A stretch of 64,000 nt of DNA from JAPOXR01 sp963662395 (GTDB lineage: Bacteria; Pseudomonadota; Alphaproteobacteria; Rhodobacterales; Rhodobacteraceae): the NCBI GenBank assembly GCA_963662395.1, contig OY759511.1, forward strand, positions 2,046,001 through 2,110,000. The letters are read 5' to 3'. Shown piece by piece: positions 1 to 9,018 of the stretch. The position numbers and the translations under genes were made by a program. Under the pieces are notes generated by a model. That model was given only the letters and a program-made list of their open reading frames with translations. It was not told the origin of the DNA and did not search any database. Numbering within the stretch: the first letter of the stretch is position 1; the number at the start of each line of letters is the position of its first letter.

Positions 1-612
<612 letters not shown>

Positions 613-651
613 CGATCAATCCTTTACAGCTGGATCGGCAACATCGGCAGG

Positions 652-1149
652 TTATTCCTGAACCGGCGCGGTGTCATCCGGATTTGTGGTTCGCTGTTCA
701 ATCTTCAGTGAGCCTCCGGCCGCCTCGACAGCCGAAATTGCCGAGCGTGTCGCCCCGCTGGCCACGATATCGACCTTCCCGGTCAGCTTTCCCTGGCCGA
801 GAATCCTGATGCCATCCCGGCGGCGGCGCACCAGGCCGCTGGTCTCCATGACCTCGGCATCGATGATGCCGGCAGCATCAATCCTGCCGGCATCGATGAA
901 TTGCTGCAGCTTGCCGAGATTGACCTCCGAATACCGTTTAGCCGACGGGTTGTTGAACCCGCGTTTCGGCAACCGCTGGTAAATCGGCATCTGGCCACCC
1001 TCGAATCCGCCGAGCGCCACCCCCGAACGGGATTTCTGGCCCTTCATGCCCCTTCCCGCGGTCTTGCCCTTTCCGGAGCCGGGACCCCGGCCAACCCGGC
1101 GCCGCTTGCGCGTGGCGCCCGGATTGTCTCGCAACTCATGAAGTTTCAT
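652..1149 (-). CDS. rplO: 50S ribosomal protein L15
   Basis: L15 is a large-subunit assembly protein. I chose the start at 1149 because the product then begins MKLHELRDNPGATRKRRRVG, the usual L15 N-terminus. An upstream in-frame start at 1188 would add 13 unrelated residues. The first 45 residues are the Gly/Arg/Lys-rich extension that threads into rRNA, and the globular part follows. The 165-residue length is normal. It lies between rpmD and secY. Confidence 0.97.
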   Translation of the reverse strand: MKLHELRDNPGATRKRRRVGRGPGSGKGKTAGRGMKGQKSRSGVALGGFEGGQMPIYQRLPKRGFNNPSAKRYSEVNLGKLQQFIDAGRIDAAGIIDAEVMETSGLVRRRRDGIRILGQGKLTGKVDIVASGATRSAISAVEAAGGSLKIEQRTTNPDDTAPVQE

Positions 1150-1192
1150 CTGGATACCTGCAATCTTCCTGACTGGATGGCGACGCACCCGG

Positions 1193-1399
1193 TCAGGAGC
1201 TGTCGCTGTTTCCGTCCCGCACCTCGATGATTTCCACCAAATGCGGGATCTTGTTGACCATGCCGCGGATCGAAGGCGTGTCCTCGAGCTCCCGCGTCCG
1301 GTTCATCTTGTTCAGGCCAAGCCCGATCAGGGTCTGGCGCTGCTTCGCCGGGCGACGGATCGGTGATCCGATCTGCTTGACGATGATGGTTCCAGCCAT
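1193..1399 (-). CDS. rpmD: 50S ribosomal protein L30
   Basis: This is a short (68-residue) bacterial L30. It starts MAGTIIVKQIGSPIRRPAKQ and includes the typical LIGLGLNKMNRTRELED segment followed by IRGMVNKI. It sits 11 bp downstream of rpsE, within the spc-type cluster. Confidence 0.96.
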   Translation of the reverse strand: MAGTIIVKQIGSPIRRPAKQRQTLIGLGLNKMNRTRELEDTPSIRGMVNKIPHLVEIIEVRDGNSDSS

Positions 1400-1410
1400 G
1401 ATGGATTCTC

Positions 1411-1959
1411 CTAACCCTGTGCCGCCTCGGACTCGCCGCGACGCATGATCTCGGCAACCTTCTTGCCCCGTCGCTGAGCAACCCAGCGCGGGCTTGATAC
1501 ATTGCCCAGCGCATTCAGGGTTGCCCGGACCATGTTGCAGGCATTCTGCGAGCCGATCGACTTGGCAACGACATCCTGCACGCCGAGCATTTCGAAAACT
1601 GCCCGCATCGGCCCGCCGGCGATAATTCCGGTTCCCTGAGGGGCTGTCCGCAACACGACCTTCCCGGCCCCGTGCTTGCCCTCGACATCATGGTGCAGGG
1701 TGCGGCCCTCGCGCAGCGGAACCCTGAACAGCCTGCGCTTGGCCTGTTCGGTGGCCTTGCGGATGGCCTCCGGAACTTCCTTGGCCTTTCCCTTTCCGAA
1801 CCCGACCCGGCCCTTCTGGTCGCCGACCACGACCAGCGCCGTGAATCCGAACCGCTTGCCGCCCTTGACGGTTTTCGACACGCGGTTGATCGACACCAGC
1901 TTGTCGCTGAATTCAGGATTCTCGGATCTGGAAGACCTTCGTCCCTCGTCTCGTGCCAT
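1411..1959 (-). CDS. rpsE: 30S ribosomal protein S5
   Basis: S5 acts in decoding accuracy at the small-subunit mRNA entry site. The 182-residue product has the N-terminal dsRBD-like S5 domain with VSKTVKGGKRFGFTALVVVG and GRVGFGKGKAKEVPEAIRKA, then the C-terminal domain with GTGIIAGGPMRAVFEMLG. The first 17 residues are a polar extension common in alphaproteobacterial S5. Confidence 0.97.
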   Translation of the reverse strand: MARDEGRRSSRSENPEFSDKLVSINRVSKTVKGGKRFGFTALVVVGDQKGRVGFGKGKAKEVPEAIRKATEQAKRRLFRVPLREGRTLHHDVEGKHGAGKVVLRTAPQGTGIIAGGPMRAVFEMLGVQDVVAKSIGSQNACNMVRATLNALGNVSSPRWVAQRRGKKVAEIMRRGESEAAQG

Positions 1960-1970
1960 TCAATTCTCTC

Positions 1971-2330
1971 CTAGAATTTGAGACCGCCCTCTCGGGCTGC
2001 ATCGGCCAGCGCCTTCAGCCTGCCATGAAACAGGAAGCCGCCACGGTCGAAGTAGCAATCATCGATGCCGGCATCCCTGGCCCGCCTGGCGATTTCCTCG
2101 CCGACCCGCCGCGCCGCCTCCCGGTTGCCACCGGTGGTGGTGCCGATCGACTTCTCCAGCGACGAGGCAGATGCCAGGGTAACCCCCCGGGCATCATCGA
2201 TGATCTGGGCGCTGATATTGCGATTTGACCGGTGAACGGACAGCCGCAGCCGCCCGGTGGAATTTCTCCGCAGCCGGTTCCTGACCCGTATCCTGCGGCG
2301 CAGATACAATTGACGTTTCTTGCCAGACAT
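1971..2330 (-). CDS. rplR: 50S ribosomal protein L18
   Basis: L18 binds 5S rRNA. The start at 2330 gives MSGKKRQLYLRRRIRVRNRL, matching L18. A longer frame to 2426 runs into rplF and is rejected. The 119-residue product has an RLSVHRSNRNISAQIIDD block and ends DRGGFLFHGRLKALADAARE, the usual C-terminus. Confidence 0.96.
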   Translation of the reverse strand: MSGKKRQLYLRRRIRVRNRLRRNSTGRLRLSVHRSNRNISAQIIDDARGVTLASASSLEKSIGTTTGGNREAARRVGEEIARRARDAGIDDCYFDRGGFLFHGRLKALADAAREGGLKF

Positions 2331-2341
2331 CTTGCTGTAAC

Positions 2342-2875
2342 CTACTTCTTCTTGCCGACCTTGCGGTAGACCGCCTCGTCGGAATACCTGATCCCCTTGC
2401 CCTTGAAAGGCTCCGGCGGTCGCCATGACCTGATTTCGGCAGCTGTCTGACCGACCTTCTGCTTGTCGGCACCTTCAACCACCACCCTGCCGGCGGCCGG
2501 GACGGAAATCGAAATTCCCTCTGCCGGCCGGTATCGGACGCCATGGCTCAGCCCCAGCGCCATCACCAGCTCATCACCTTCCATCAGTGCCCGGTAACCG
2601 ACCCCACTGATCGCCAGCTCCTTCCTGAAGCCGTCAGCGACCCCCTGGACGCAATTGGCAATCATCGAGCGAGACATGCCCCAATGCTGGCGGGCCTGTT
2701 TCGAATTTCCCCTCGGGGAAACCCTGATCAGCGACTTGTCGATCTCGACCGATACATCGTCGGAGAAGGTGAATTCATTGGTGCCCTTCGGCCCCTTCAC
2801 CTCGATCCGGCGTCCCGACAGGCTGGCAGTCACGCCGGCCGGAAGGGAAATCGGGTTTTTTCCAATACGGGACAT
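2342..2875 (-). CDS. rplF: 50S ribosomal protein L6
   Basis: L6 lies near the factor-binding site of the large subunit. The start at 2875 (MSRIGKNPISLPAGV) is preferred to an ATG five codons upstream. The product is 177 residues with two tandem L6 folds. The C-terminal repeat carries the family signature around RSWRPPEPFKGKGIRYSDE. Confidence 0.97.
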   Translation of the reverse strand: MSRIGKNPISLPAGVTASLSGRRIEVKGPKGTNEFTFSDDVSVEIDKSLIRVSPRGNSKQARQHWGMSRSMIANCVQGVADGFRKELAISGVGYRALMEGDELVMALGLSHGVRYRPAEGISISVPAAGRVVVEGADKQKVGQTAAEIRSWRPPEPFKGKGIRYSDEAVYRKVGKKK

Positions 2876-2886
2876 ATCCGGTTTCC

Positions 2887-3285
2887 TCAAAACAGCGAGC
2901 AGAGAACTTCGCCGCCGACATTCCGGGATCGGGCATCGGCATCCGACATCACACCCTGGGCCGTGGAGACGATGGCGATTCCCAGCCCCTGCCGAATCGA
3001 TGGCAGCTTGTCGACCCCGGCATAGACCCGGCGGCCAGGTCGCGAGATCCGGCGCATCTCCCGGATGACCGGAGTGCCGTCGAAATACTTGAGCATGATC
3101 TCGAATTCGGTGAAGCCGGCATCCGATTCCACGACCTCGTAGCCGCGGATGTAGCCTTCCTTCATCATGACATCGAGTACCCAGCGCCGGAGTTTCGACC
3201 CCGGGGTCCGGACCGTGGAACGGCCCCGGGTCTGGGCATTGCGAATGCGTGCGAGCATGTCCCCGAGAGGGTCGCTGAATGACAT
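2887..3285 (-). CDS. rpsH: 30S ribosomal protein S8
   Basis: S8 is a primary 16S rRNA-binding protein and the translational regulator of the spc operon in E. coli. The 132-residue product starts MSFSDPLGDMLARIRNAQ and ends with GLGIAIVSTAQGVMSD and a short tail. No S8-binding mRNA mimic was identified by eye. Confidence 0.97.
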   Translation of the reverse strand: MSFSDPLGDMLARIRNAQTRGRSTVRTPGSKLRRWVLDVMMKEGYIRGYEVVESDAGFTEFEIMLKYFDGTPVIREMRRISRPGRRVYAGVDKLPSIRQGLGIAIVSTAQGVMSDADARSRNVGGEVLCSLF

Positions 3286-3297
3286 CTTGCAGAACTC

Positions 3298-3603
3298 CTA
3301 CCAGCTGGACTTGATCATTCCGGGAATTTGCCCGGAGCCGCCAAGTTCCCTCAGCGCGATGCGCGAGATCTTCAATTTCCGGTAATACCCCTTCGGTCTG
3401 CCGGTGAGTTCACATCGGTTGTGAAGACGGGTCGTCGAAGAGTTTCTCGGCAGTTTCGCCAGCTTCATGGCGACCACGAATCGCTCCTCGAGTGGCAGAT
3501 CCCTGTCACTGAGTTGCTCCTTCATCGTCTTCCGCGTCTCCTGGTGCCGCCGCACCAGCCGTTGTCGCTTGCGTTCGCGCTCGATCAGCGCCTTTCTTGC
3601 CAT
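3298..3603 (-). CDS. rpsN: 30S ribosomal protein S14, zinc-free long form
   Basis: The product is 101 residues, starting MARKALIERERKRQRLVRRH and ending with CELTGRPKGYYRKLKISR and a short tail. Only one cysteine is present, so this is the long C-minus paralogue rather than the short zinc-ribbon form. Its place between rplE and rpsH is the standard spc position. Confidence 0.97.
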   Translation of the reverse strand: MARKALIERERKRQRLVRRHQETRKTMKEQLSDRDLPLEERFVVAMKLAKLPRNSSTTRLHNRCELTGRPKGYYRKLKISRIALRELGGSGQIPGMIKSSW

Positions 3604-3621
3604 TGGCCTACCCCTCCAGGT

Positions 3622-4173
3622 CTAGCTGTTGAACGGCATGTTGAACTTGGTCAACAGGCTCTTCGCCTCAACATCCGTTCTGGCAGTTGTGCAGATGACC
3701 ACATCAAGCCCCCTGATTTCGTCAACCGCGTCGTAGTCGATCTCGGGGAACACGATATGTTCCCGCATCCCCATCGCAAAATTTCCATTGCCGTCAAAGG
3801 AGCGGCCGGACAACCCCCGGAAGTCCCGCACCCGGGGCATGGCAATGGTCACCAGCCGGTCCAGGAAATCGAACATCCGGCTGCCTCGAAGCGTGACCCT
3901 GGCCCCGATGGTCATCCCTTCACGCAGCCGGAAGGCGGCAATGGACTTGCGGGCCGTGGTCGGTACCGCCTTCTGGCCGGCAATCAATGTCAGGTCATCG
4001 ACGGCCGATTTCGCCTTCTTCGAATCCTTGACAGCCTCGCCGACTCCCATGTTGAGGACGATCTTTTCCAGCTTCGGAATCATCATGTCGTTCCGGTAGG
4101 AGAATTCCTCCCGCATTTCCGGGCGGATCCTCTCCTCGTAGTGAGTCTTCAGACGCGGCACGTAATCAGCCAT
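3622..4173 (-). CDS. rplE: 50S ribosomal protein L5
   Basis: L5 binds 5S rRNA and contacts the P-site tRNA. The start at 4173 (MADYVPRLKTHYEERIRPEM) sits inside the end of rplX, giving an 8-nt overlap (ATGGCTGA) consistent with translational coupling. The 183-residue product has IPKLEKIVLNMGVGEA and ends TARTDVEAKSLLTKFNMPF, both typical. Confidence 0.97.
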   Translation of the reverse strand: MADYVPRLKTHYEERIRPEMREEFSYRNDMMIPKLEKIVLNMGVGEAVKDSKKAKSAVDDLTLIAGQKAVPTTARKSIAAFRLREGMTIGARVTLRGSRMFDFLDRLVTIAMPRVRDFRGLSGRSFDGNGNFAMGMREHIVFPEIDYDAVDEIRGLDVVICTTARTDVEAKSLLTKFNMPFNS

Positions 4174-4480
4174 CGATCGTCGCTCCCGACTTCTTGGCAA
4201 AACGGATTTTCCTGCCATCCTCGATCCGGAAACCGACCCGGGTGATGCCACCTTCCTTCGGGTCGACCATCATCAGGTTCGACATGTCGACCGGATGTTC
4301 TGCCGCTATTCTTCCACCCTGGGTGTTGGCGGACTGGCGGGTATGCCGCAGCATCACGTTGACACCGGACACCACTGCCCTTCCCCGTTGCCGGTCGACG
4401 CTCAGGATCTCGCCGGTGGCGCCCTTGTCCTTGCCGGTCATGACCTGCACGCGGTCACCCTTCTTCAGCTTCGCAGCCAT
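4166..4480 (-). CDS. rplX: 50S ribosomal protein L24
   Basis: L24 is an assembly-initiator protein. The ATG at 4480 overlaps the rplN stop by one base (TGATG); an alternative GTG one codon upstream lies inside rplN. The product of about 104 residues opens with the KOW motif KLKKGDRVQVMTGKDKG and has the GVNVMLRHTRQS segment. Its 3' end overlaps rplE by 8 nt. Confidence 0.96.
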   Translation of the reverse strand: MAAKLKKGDRVQVMTGKDKGATGEILSVDRQRGRAVVSGVNVMLRHTRQSANTQGGRIAAEHPVDMSNLMMVDPKEGGITRVGFRIEDGRKIRFAKKSGATIDG

Positions 4481-4848
4481 CACAGCACCTCCGGGGCCAG
4501 CGAAATGATCTTCATGAAGTTCCGCCCGCGCAATTCCCTGACCACCGGACCGAAGATCCGGGTGCCGATCGGCTCGTCATTGTTGTTGAGAATGACCGCA
4601 GCATTCCGGTCGAACCGGATGGAGGTGCCATCCTCGCGGTGAACCTCCTTGGCTGTCCGCACGACAACGGCCCGCCTGACATCGCCCTTTTTCACCCGTC
4701 CCCGCGGGATCGCTTCCTTGATCGACACGATGATGATGTCACCAACCGAGGCAAACCGGCGCTTCGATCCACCGAGCACCTTGATGCACTGGATCTTCCG
4801 GGCTCCGGAATTGTCGGCAACATCCAGATTCGTCTGCATCTGGATCAT
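4480..4848 (-). CDS. rplN: 50S ribosomal protein L14
   Basis: L14 is a bridge protein at the subunit interface. The 122-residue product starts MIQMQTNLDVADNSGARKIQ and includes the VRTAKEVHREDGTSIRFDRN block and the terminal FMKIISLAPEVL. The stop shares a base with the rplX start. Confidence 0.97.
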   Translation of the reverse strand: MIQMQTNLDVADNSGARKIQCIKVLGGSKRRFASVGDIIIVSIKEAIPRGRVKKGDVRRAVVVRTAKEVHREDGTSIRFDRNAAVILNNNDEPIGTRIFGPVVRELRGRNFMKIISLAPEVL

Positions 4849-4925
4849 GTGGCTTCTCCCGACCCTTGGGGACCGGATGCGGCCCCATGGTTTCGTTCAA
4901 TCCGGGAAAGAGGTCAGCCCACGGG

Positions 4926-5156
4926 CTATCCCTCGATCACTTCCCAGCACTTGGTGCGCGAGATCGGTGCGCATTCGCTGATGCGAACCATGTCTCCGAC
5001 CTCGGCGGCATTCCCGGCATCATGCGCGGTGTATTTCTTCGATTTGCGAATGGTCTTCTTCAGCACCGGATGGGCATAGCGGCGCTCGACCAGCACCGTG
5101 ACGGTCTTGTCATTGCTGTTGCTCAGCACCCGGCCTGTCAGCGTTCTCTTCGGCAT
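4926..5156 (-). CDS. rpsQ: 30S ribosomal protein S17
   Basis: This 76-residue OB-fold S17 starts MPKRTLTGRVLSNSNDKTVT. It has RRYAHPVLKKTIRKSKKYTA and DMVRISECAPISRTKCWEV, the standard signature. A gap of 77 bp separates it from rplN, larger than most gaps in the cluster. Confidence 0.97.
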   Translation of the reverse strand: MPKRTLTGRVLSNSNDKTVTVLVERRYAHPVLKKTIRKSKKYTAHDAGNAAEVGDMVRISECAPISRTKCWEVIEG

Positions 5157-5170
5157 TGCAAATTTCCTGT

Positions 5171-5371
5171 TCAGTCGGCGTCGCTGCCGGCCATTTCCCT
5201 GAGCACTGTTTTCGTCCGCGCCGTGTCACGGCGAACCTGTCTCATGCGATCGGTATTCTCGAGTGTTCCGCTGGCGCGCTGGAACCGGAGATTGAATGCC
5301 TCCTTCCTGAGATTGCGCAATTCCTCGCGCAATTCGTCAGCCGTCTTTCTTCTCAGTTCCTCAGCCGTCAT
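5171..5371 (-). CDS. rpmC: 50S ribosomal protein L29
   Basis: L29 is a 66-residue two-helix protein at the exit tunnel, near the SRP and trigger-factor docking site. The sequence MTAEELRRKTADELREELRN with LRKEAFNLRFQRASGTLEN is diagnostic. Confidence 0.96.
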   Translation of the reverse strand: MTAEELRRKTADELREELRNLRKEAFNLRFQRASGTLENTDRMRQVRRDTARTKTVLREMAGSDAD

Positions 5372-5437
5372 CCTGCATGCCTCTCCAGGGCTTCCGGTTT
5401 CTGCCAGGGTGAGTCACCCACCCGGCGGGACACCGCG

Positions 5438-5851
5438 CTACCAGTCTTCCCGCTGCACGATCCTGGTCTTGACCGGAAGCTTCATTGCCGCCAAGCGAAG
5501 CGCCTCCTTTGCCACAGACTCCGAAACGCCGTCAATCTCGAACATGACCCTTCCGGGCTTGACCCTGGCCGCCCAGTATTCCACCGCGCCCTTTCCCTTG
5601 CCCATCCTTACCTCGGTCGGTTTCTTGGAGACCGGAACATCGGGGAATATCCGGATCCAGACCCGCCCCTGGCGTTTCATCTGCCGGGTCATGGCCCGCC
5701 TGGCGGCCTCGATCTGGCGCGAGGTGACGCGCTCGGGCTTGACGGCCTTGAGACCGAACGAGCCGAAATTCAACTCGGTGCCGCCCTTGGCGCAGCCATG
5801 GATCCGCCCCTTGTGCTGCTTGCGGTATTTTGTCCGTTTTGGCTGAAGCAT
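5438..5851 (-). CDS. rplP: 50S ribosomal protein L16
   Basis: L16 sits near the A site and peptidyl transferase centre. The 137-residue product starts MLQPKRTKYRKQHKGRIHG and includes WIRIFPDVPVSKKPTEVRMG and GKGAVEYWAARVKPGRVMFE. Its length and both signature segments are typical. Confidence 0.97.
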   Translation of the reverse strand: MLQPKRTKYRKQHKGRIHGCAKGGTELNFGSFGLKAVKPERVTSRQIEAARRAMTRQMKRQGRVWIRIFPDVPVSKKPTEVRMGKGKGAVEYWAARVKPGRVMFEIDGVSESVAKEALRLAAMKLPVKTRIVQREDW

Positions 5852-5866
5852 GGCTAATCCCGTTCG

Positions 5867-6565
5867 TCAGTTGCCGCGGTGCATGACAGTGCCATCCCGC
5901 AACTCCTGTTCCCTGCGGTCACGGGCGGATGGATCATGTTCCATGATTTCGCCCTTGAATATCCAGACCTTGACGCCGATCACCCCGTAGGGAGTCGAGG
6001 CCACGGCCGTGGCATAATCGATATCGGCCCGCAATGTATGAAGCGGAACCCGCCCCTCCCGATACCACTCGGTGCGGGCAATCTCCACGCCTCCGAGCCG
6101 TCCGGCAACATTGACCCTGATGCCCAGTGCGCCCATGCGCATGGCATTCTGTACCGCACGCTTCATGGCCCGCCGGAATGACACCCGCCTCTCCAGCTGC
6201 TGGGCAACCGACTCCGAGACGAGCTGTGCATCGATCTCGGGTTTCCGGACCTCGATGATATTCAGATGGGTCTCGGATTCGGTCAGTTCGGCAAGCCTCT
6301 TGCGCAACTCCTCGATATCGGCGCCCTTCTTGCCGATGACCACGCCCGGCCTCGCGGTCTGGACGGTCACGCGGCATTTGCGATGAGGGCGTTCGATGAT
6401 GACCCTGCTGACCCCGGCCTTTTCACAGGCCTTCTTGATGAATTTCCGGATCCGCAGATCCTCCTGGAGCAGATCTCCGAACTCTCTCCTGTCGGCATAC
6501 CACCGGCTGTCCCAGGTCCGGTTGACCTGCAGCCGCATCCCGACCGGATTGACCTTCTGGCCCAT
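5867..6565 (-). CDS. rpsC: 30S ribosomal protein S3
   Basis: S3 lines the mRNA entry channel. The 232-residue product opens MGQKVNPVGMRLQVNRTWDS and contains a KH-2 domain with the GxxG-type loop VVIGKKGADIEELRKRL. The C-terminal domain has GRLGGVEIARTEWYREGRVP. The start ATG overlaps the rplV stop by one base (TGATG). Confidence 0.97.
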   Translation of the reverse strand: MGQKVNPVGMRLQVNRTWDSRWYADRREFGDLLQEDLRIRKFIKKACEKAGVSRVIIERPHRKCRVTVQTARPGVVIGKKGADIEELRKRLAELTESETHLNIIEVRKPEIDAQLVSESVAQQLERRVSFRRAMKRAVQNAMRMGALGIRVNVAGRLGGVEIARTEWYREGRVPLHTLRADIDYATAVASTPYGVIGVKVWIFKGEIMEHDPSARDRREQELRDGTVMHRGN

Positions 6566-6945
6566 CAGATATCCTCCTGCACTTCACGGACCTTGATGGT
6601 CAGTTGCGAAAACGGCTTGTTGATCCGTCCGAAGCGTCCGCGTGCATGGTACCGGATCCGCTTGAGCTGGATGTTCTTTCCCACGAAGGCCTCGGACACC
6701 ACCAGGCAATCCACGTCGAGCCCGTGATTGTTCTCGGCATTGGCGACCGCCGACATCAGGCACTTCTTCACGTCACCGGCGATCCGCCGCTTCGAGAATG
6801 TCAAATCGGCGAGGGCGGCTTCGACCGGCTTGCCCCTGATCATGGTGGCCACAAGGTTCAGTTTCTGCGGCGAGACCCGAAGCATCCGGCTGACAGCCAT
6901 CGCCTCGAACTCGTCCAGCACCCGTTGTGTCTTCTGCTTGCCCAT
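6565..6945 (-). CDS. rplV: 50S ribosomal protein L22
   Basis: L22 lines the peptide exit tunnel. I used the ATG at 6945 (MGKQKTQRVLDEFEAMAVSR), ten codons inside a longer frame. Typical blocks are MLRVSPQKLNLVATMIRGKP and CLMSAVANAENNHGLDVD. The 126-residue length is normal. Confidence 0.95.
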   Translation of the reverse strand: MGKQKTQRVLDEFEAMAVSRMLRVSPQKLNLVATMIRGKPVEAALADLTFSKRRIAGDVKKCLMSAVANAENNHGLDVDCLVVSEAFVGKNIQLKRIRYHARGRFGRINKPFSQLTIKVREVQEDI

Positions 6946-6949
6946 ATCT

Positions 6950-7228
6950 CTAGCTGCGCCTTGCCTTCCTGTCACCGGAATGACCGTAGAACGTCCTGGT
7001 CGGCGAGTATTCGCCGAATTTCTGTCCGATCATTTCCTCGGTGACGAAAACCGGTATGTGTTTCCTGCCATTATAGACACCGAATGTCAGGCCGACGAAT
7101 TGCGGCAGGATGGTCGAGCGCCGGGACCAGATCTTGATGACATCCTTGCGGCCCGATTCTCTGGCCTTCTCAGCCTTCTTGAGCACATCCATGTCGACGA
7201 ACGGCCCTTTCCAGGTTGACCGTGGCAT
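6950..7228 (-). CDS. rpsS: 30S ribosomal protein S19
   Basis: S19 sits in the head of the small subunit. The 92-residue product starts MPRSTWKGPFVDMDVLKKAE and has the signature IWSRRSTILPQFVGLTFGVY and KFGEYSPTRTFYGHSGDRKA. Confidence 0.97.
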   Translation of the reverse strand: MPRSTWKGPFVDMDVLKKAEKARESGRKDVIKIWSRRSTILPQFVGLTFGVYNGRKHIPVFVTEEMIGQKFGEYSPTRTFYGHSGDRKARRS

Positions 7229-7231
7229 GTA

Positions 7232-8071
7232 TTAGCGTCCTTTCCTTCGGGCATGCCTGCTGCGCAGGATGTACTTGTCAGTGGTCTTGTTCCGGCGGGT
7301 CCGCATTCCCCGGGTCGGTTTTCCCCAGGGGGTAACCGGATGGCGTCCGCCACTGGATTTCCCCTCGCCGCCGCCATGCGGGTGATCAACCGGGTTCATC
7401 ACCACGCCGCGGACGCTCGGGCGCCGGCCGAGGTGCCGGCTGCGGCCGGCCTTGCCGAGATTGCAATTGGCATTGTCGGGATTGGAAACCGCACCGACAG
7501 TGGCCATGCATTCCTGCCGCACGATTCTCAATTCCCCGGATGACAGCCTGATCTGGGCATAGCCGCCATCCCGGCCCACGAATTGCGCATAGGTGCCGGC
7601 CGCCCGGGCAATCTGACCGCCCTTGCCGGGTTTCATCTCGATATTGTGGATGATGGTTCCGAGCGGCATGCCGGATAGCGGCATCGTGTTGCCGGGCTTG
7701 ATGTCGGCCCGCTGCGACGACACCACCTGGTCGCCAACCGCCAGGCGCTGCGGTGCCAGGATATAGCTGAGTTCCCCATCCTCGTATCTGACCAGCGCAA
7801 TGAAGGCGGAACGGTTCGGATCATATTCCAGCCGCTCGACCGTCGCCTTGACATCCATCCGCCGCCGCTTGAAGTCGATCTTGCGGTAGCGACGCTTGGC
7901 TCCGCCGCCGCGCCGCCTGACGGTGATCCGGCCGGCATTGTTGCGCCCGCCACTGGATGACAGCCCCTCGGTCAGTGCCTTGACCGGGCTACCCTTCCAC
8001 AGCGCCGAACGGTCGACCAGGATGAGACCGCGCTGACCGGGAGTTGTCGGATTGTATGACTTCAGTGCCAT
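7232..8071 (-). CDS. rplB: 50S ribosomal protein L2
   Basis: L2 is required for subunit association and peptidyl transfer. The 279-residue product starts MALKSYNPTTPGQRGLILVD. The functionally important C-terminal stretch VVMNPVDHPHGGGEGKSSGG, with its conserved histidine, is intact, followed by GRHPVTPWGKPTRGMRTR. The gap to rpsS is 3 bp. Confidence 0.98.
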   Translation of the reverse strand: MALKSYNPTTPGQRGLILVDRSALWKGSPVKALTEGLSSSGGRNNAGRITVRRRGGGAKRRYRKIDFKRRRMDVKATVERLEYDPNRSAFIALVRYEDGELSYILAPQRLAVGDQVVSSQRADIKPGNTMPLSGMPLGTIIHNIEMKPGKGGQIARAAGTYAQFVGRDGGYAQIRLSSGELRIVRQECMATVGAVSNPDNANCNLGKAGRSRHLGRRPSVRGVVMNPVDHPHGGGEGKSSGGRHPVTPWGKPTRGMRTRRNKTTDKYILRSRHARRKGR

Positions 8072-8101
8072 GATCTGTGCTTCCGTTCTCCAGTGCTTCC
8101 G

Positions 8102-8398
8102 TCAGATGCCGGTGGTGACATCGATGGTGTAGCCTTCCTCGAGCCTGACATAGGCCTTCTTGGTGTCCTTTCGCCGGCCGGGCCGACCCCGGAACCGCAC
8201 GCGCTTTCCCTTGTTGACGACAACATTCACCGCTCGCACCCTGACATTGAACAGGGCTTCGACCGCCTCCTTGATCTCCGCCTTGCTGGCACCGATCGCA
8301 GTCTCGAACACGACGGAATTCGCCGCCGAAGCCAAGGTCGCCTTCTCGGTGATGACCGGCTTCACGATTGTGTCATAATGCTTTGGCAGGGCGTTCAT
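8102..8398 (-). CDS. rplW: 50S ribosomal protein L23
   Basis: L23 is the docking site for trigger factor and SRP at the tunnel exit. The 98-residue product includes YDTIVKPVITEKATLASAA, KAEIKEAVEALFNVRVRAVN and NKGKRVRFRGRPGRRKDTKK. The start overlaps the end of rplD by 4 nt. Confidence 0.96.
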   Translation of the reverse strand: MNALPKHYDTIVKPVITEKATLASAANSVVFETAIGASKAEIKEAVEALFNVRVRAVNVVVNKGKRVRFRGRPGRRKDTKKAYVRLEEGYTIDVTTGI

Positions 8399-9018
8399 TG
8401 CAGCCTCTCGCAGATCGCCTTCAATCCGGCCTCGGTCAGGACCAGCGTGTCCCTCCTGAGAATGTCGTAGACATTGGCACCGTGCCCCGGAAGAATGTCG
8501 AGACCGGGAATATTGGCCGCGGCGCGGGCCAGGTTCCGGTCGATATCGGACCCGTCAATGATCAGCGCCCGTCCCCAGCCCAGCCTGGCGACGGCGCGGG
8601 CCAGGACCGCGGTACGGTGCGACTCCATCTCGGCCGCCTTCAGCACCACCAGCTCGTCGGCACCGGCCTTGGCCGACAGCGCATGCTTGAGGCCAAGTTG
8701 CCGGATCTTCCTGGGAAGATCATGGGCATGGCTGCGTGGCACCGGTCCCTTGTAGACGCCGCCCTTCCTGAAGATCGGGGCGTTCCGGTCGCCATGGCGG
8801 GCGCGCCCGGTCCGCTTCTGCGAATAGATCTTGCGTCCCGAATAGCTGGTTTCGGACCGTGTCTTGGCCTTGTGGCTACCCTGCTGTTTCCTGGCAAGCT
8901 GCCAGCGAACGACCCGGTGCAGGATGTCCGGGCGCGGATCGTGCCCGAAAATCGACTCCGGCAGGTCGACCTCGCCAGCCTCCTCGGCTTCAATGGATAT
9001 GACCGGAAACTTCATCAT
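8395..9018 (-). CDS. rplD: 50S ribosomal protein L4
   Basis: L4 is a large-subunit protein and, in E. coli, the autogenous regulator of the S10 operon. The product is 206 or 207 residues depending on which of two adjacent ATG codons (9018 or 9015) is used; both overlap the rplC stop. The signature RSETSYSGRKIYSQKRTGRA is followed by ARHGDRNAPIFRKGGVYKGP. Confidence 0.96.
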   Translation of the reverse strand: MMKFPVISIEAEEAGEVDLPESIFGHDPRPDILHRVVRWQLARKQQGSHKAKTRSETSYSGRKIYSQKRTGRARHGDRNAPIFRKGGVYKGPVPRSHAHDLPRKIRQLGLKHALSAKAGADELVVLKAAEMESHRTAVLARAVARLGWGRALIIDGSDIDRNLARAAANIPGLDILPGHGANVYDILRRDTLVLTEAGLKAICERLQ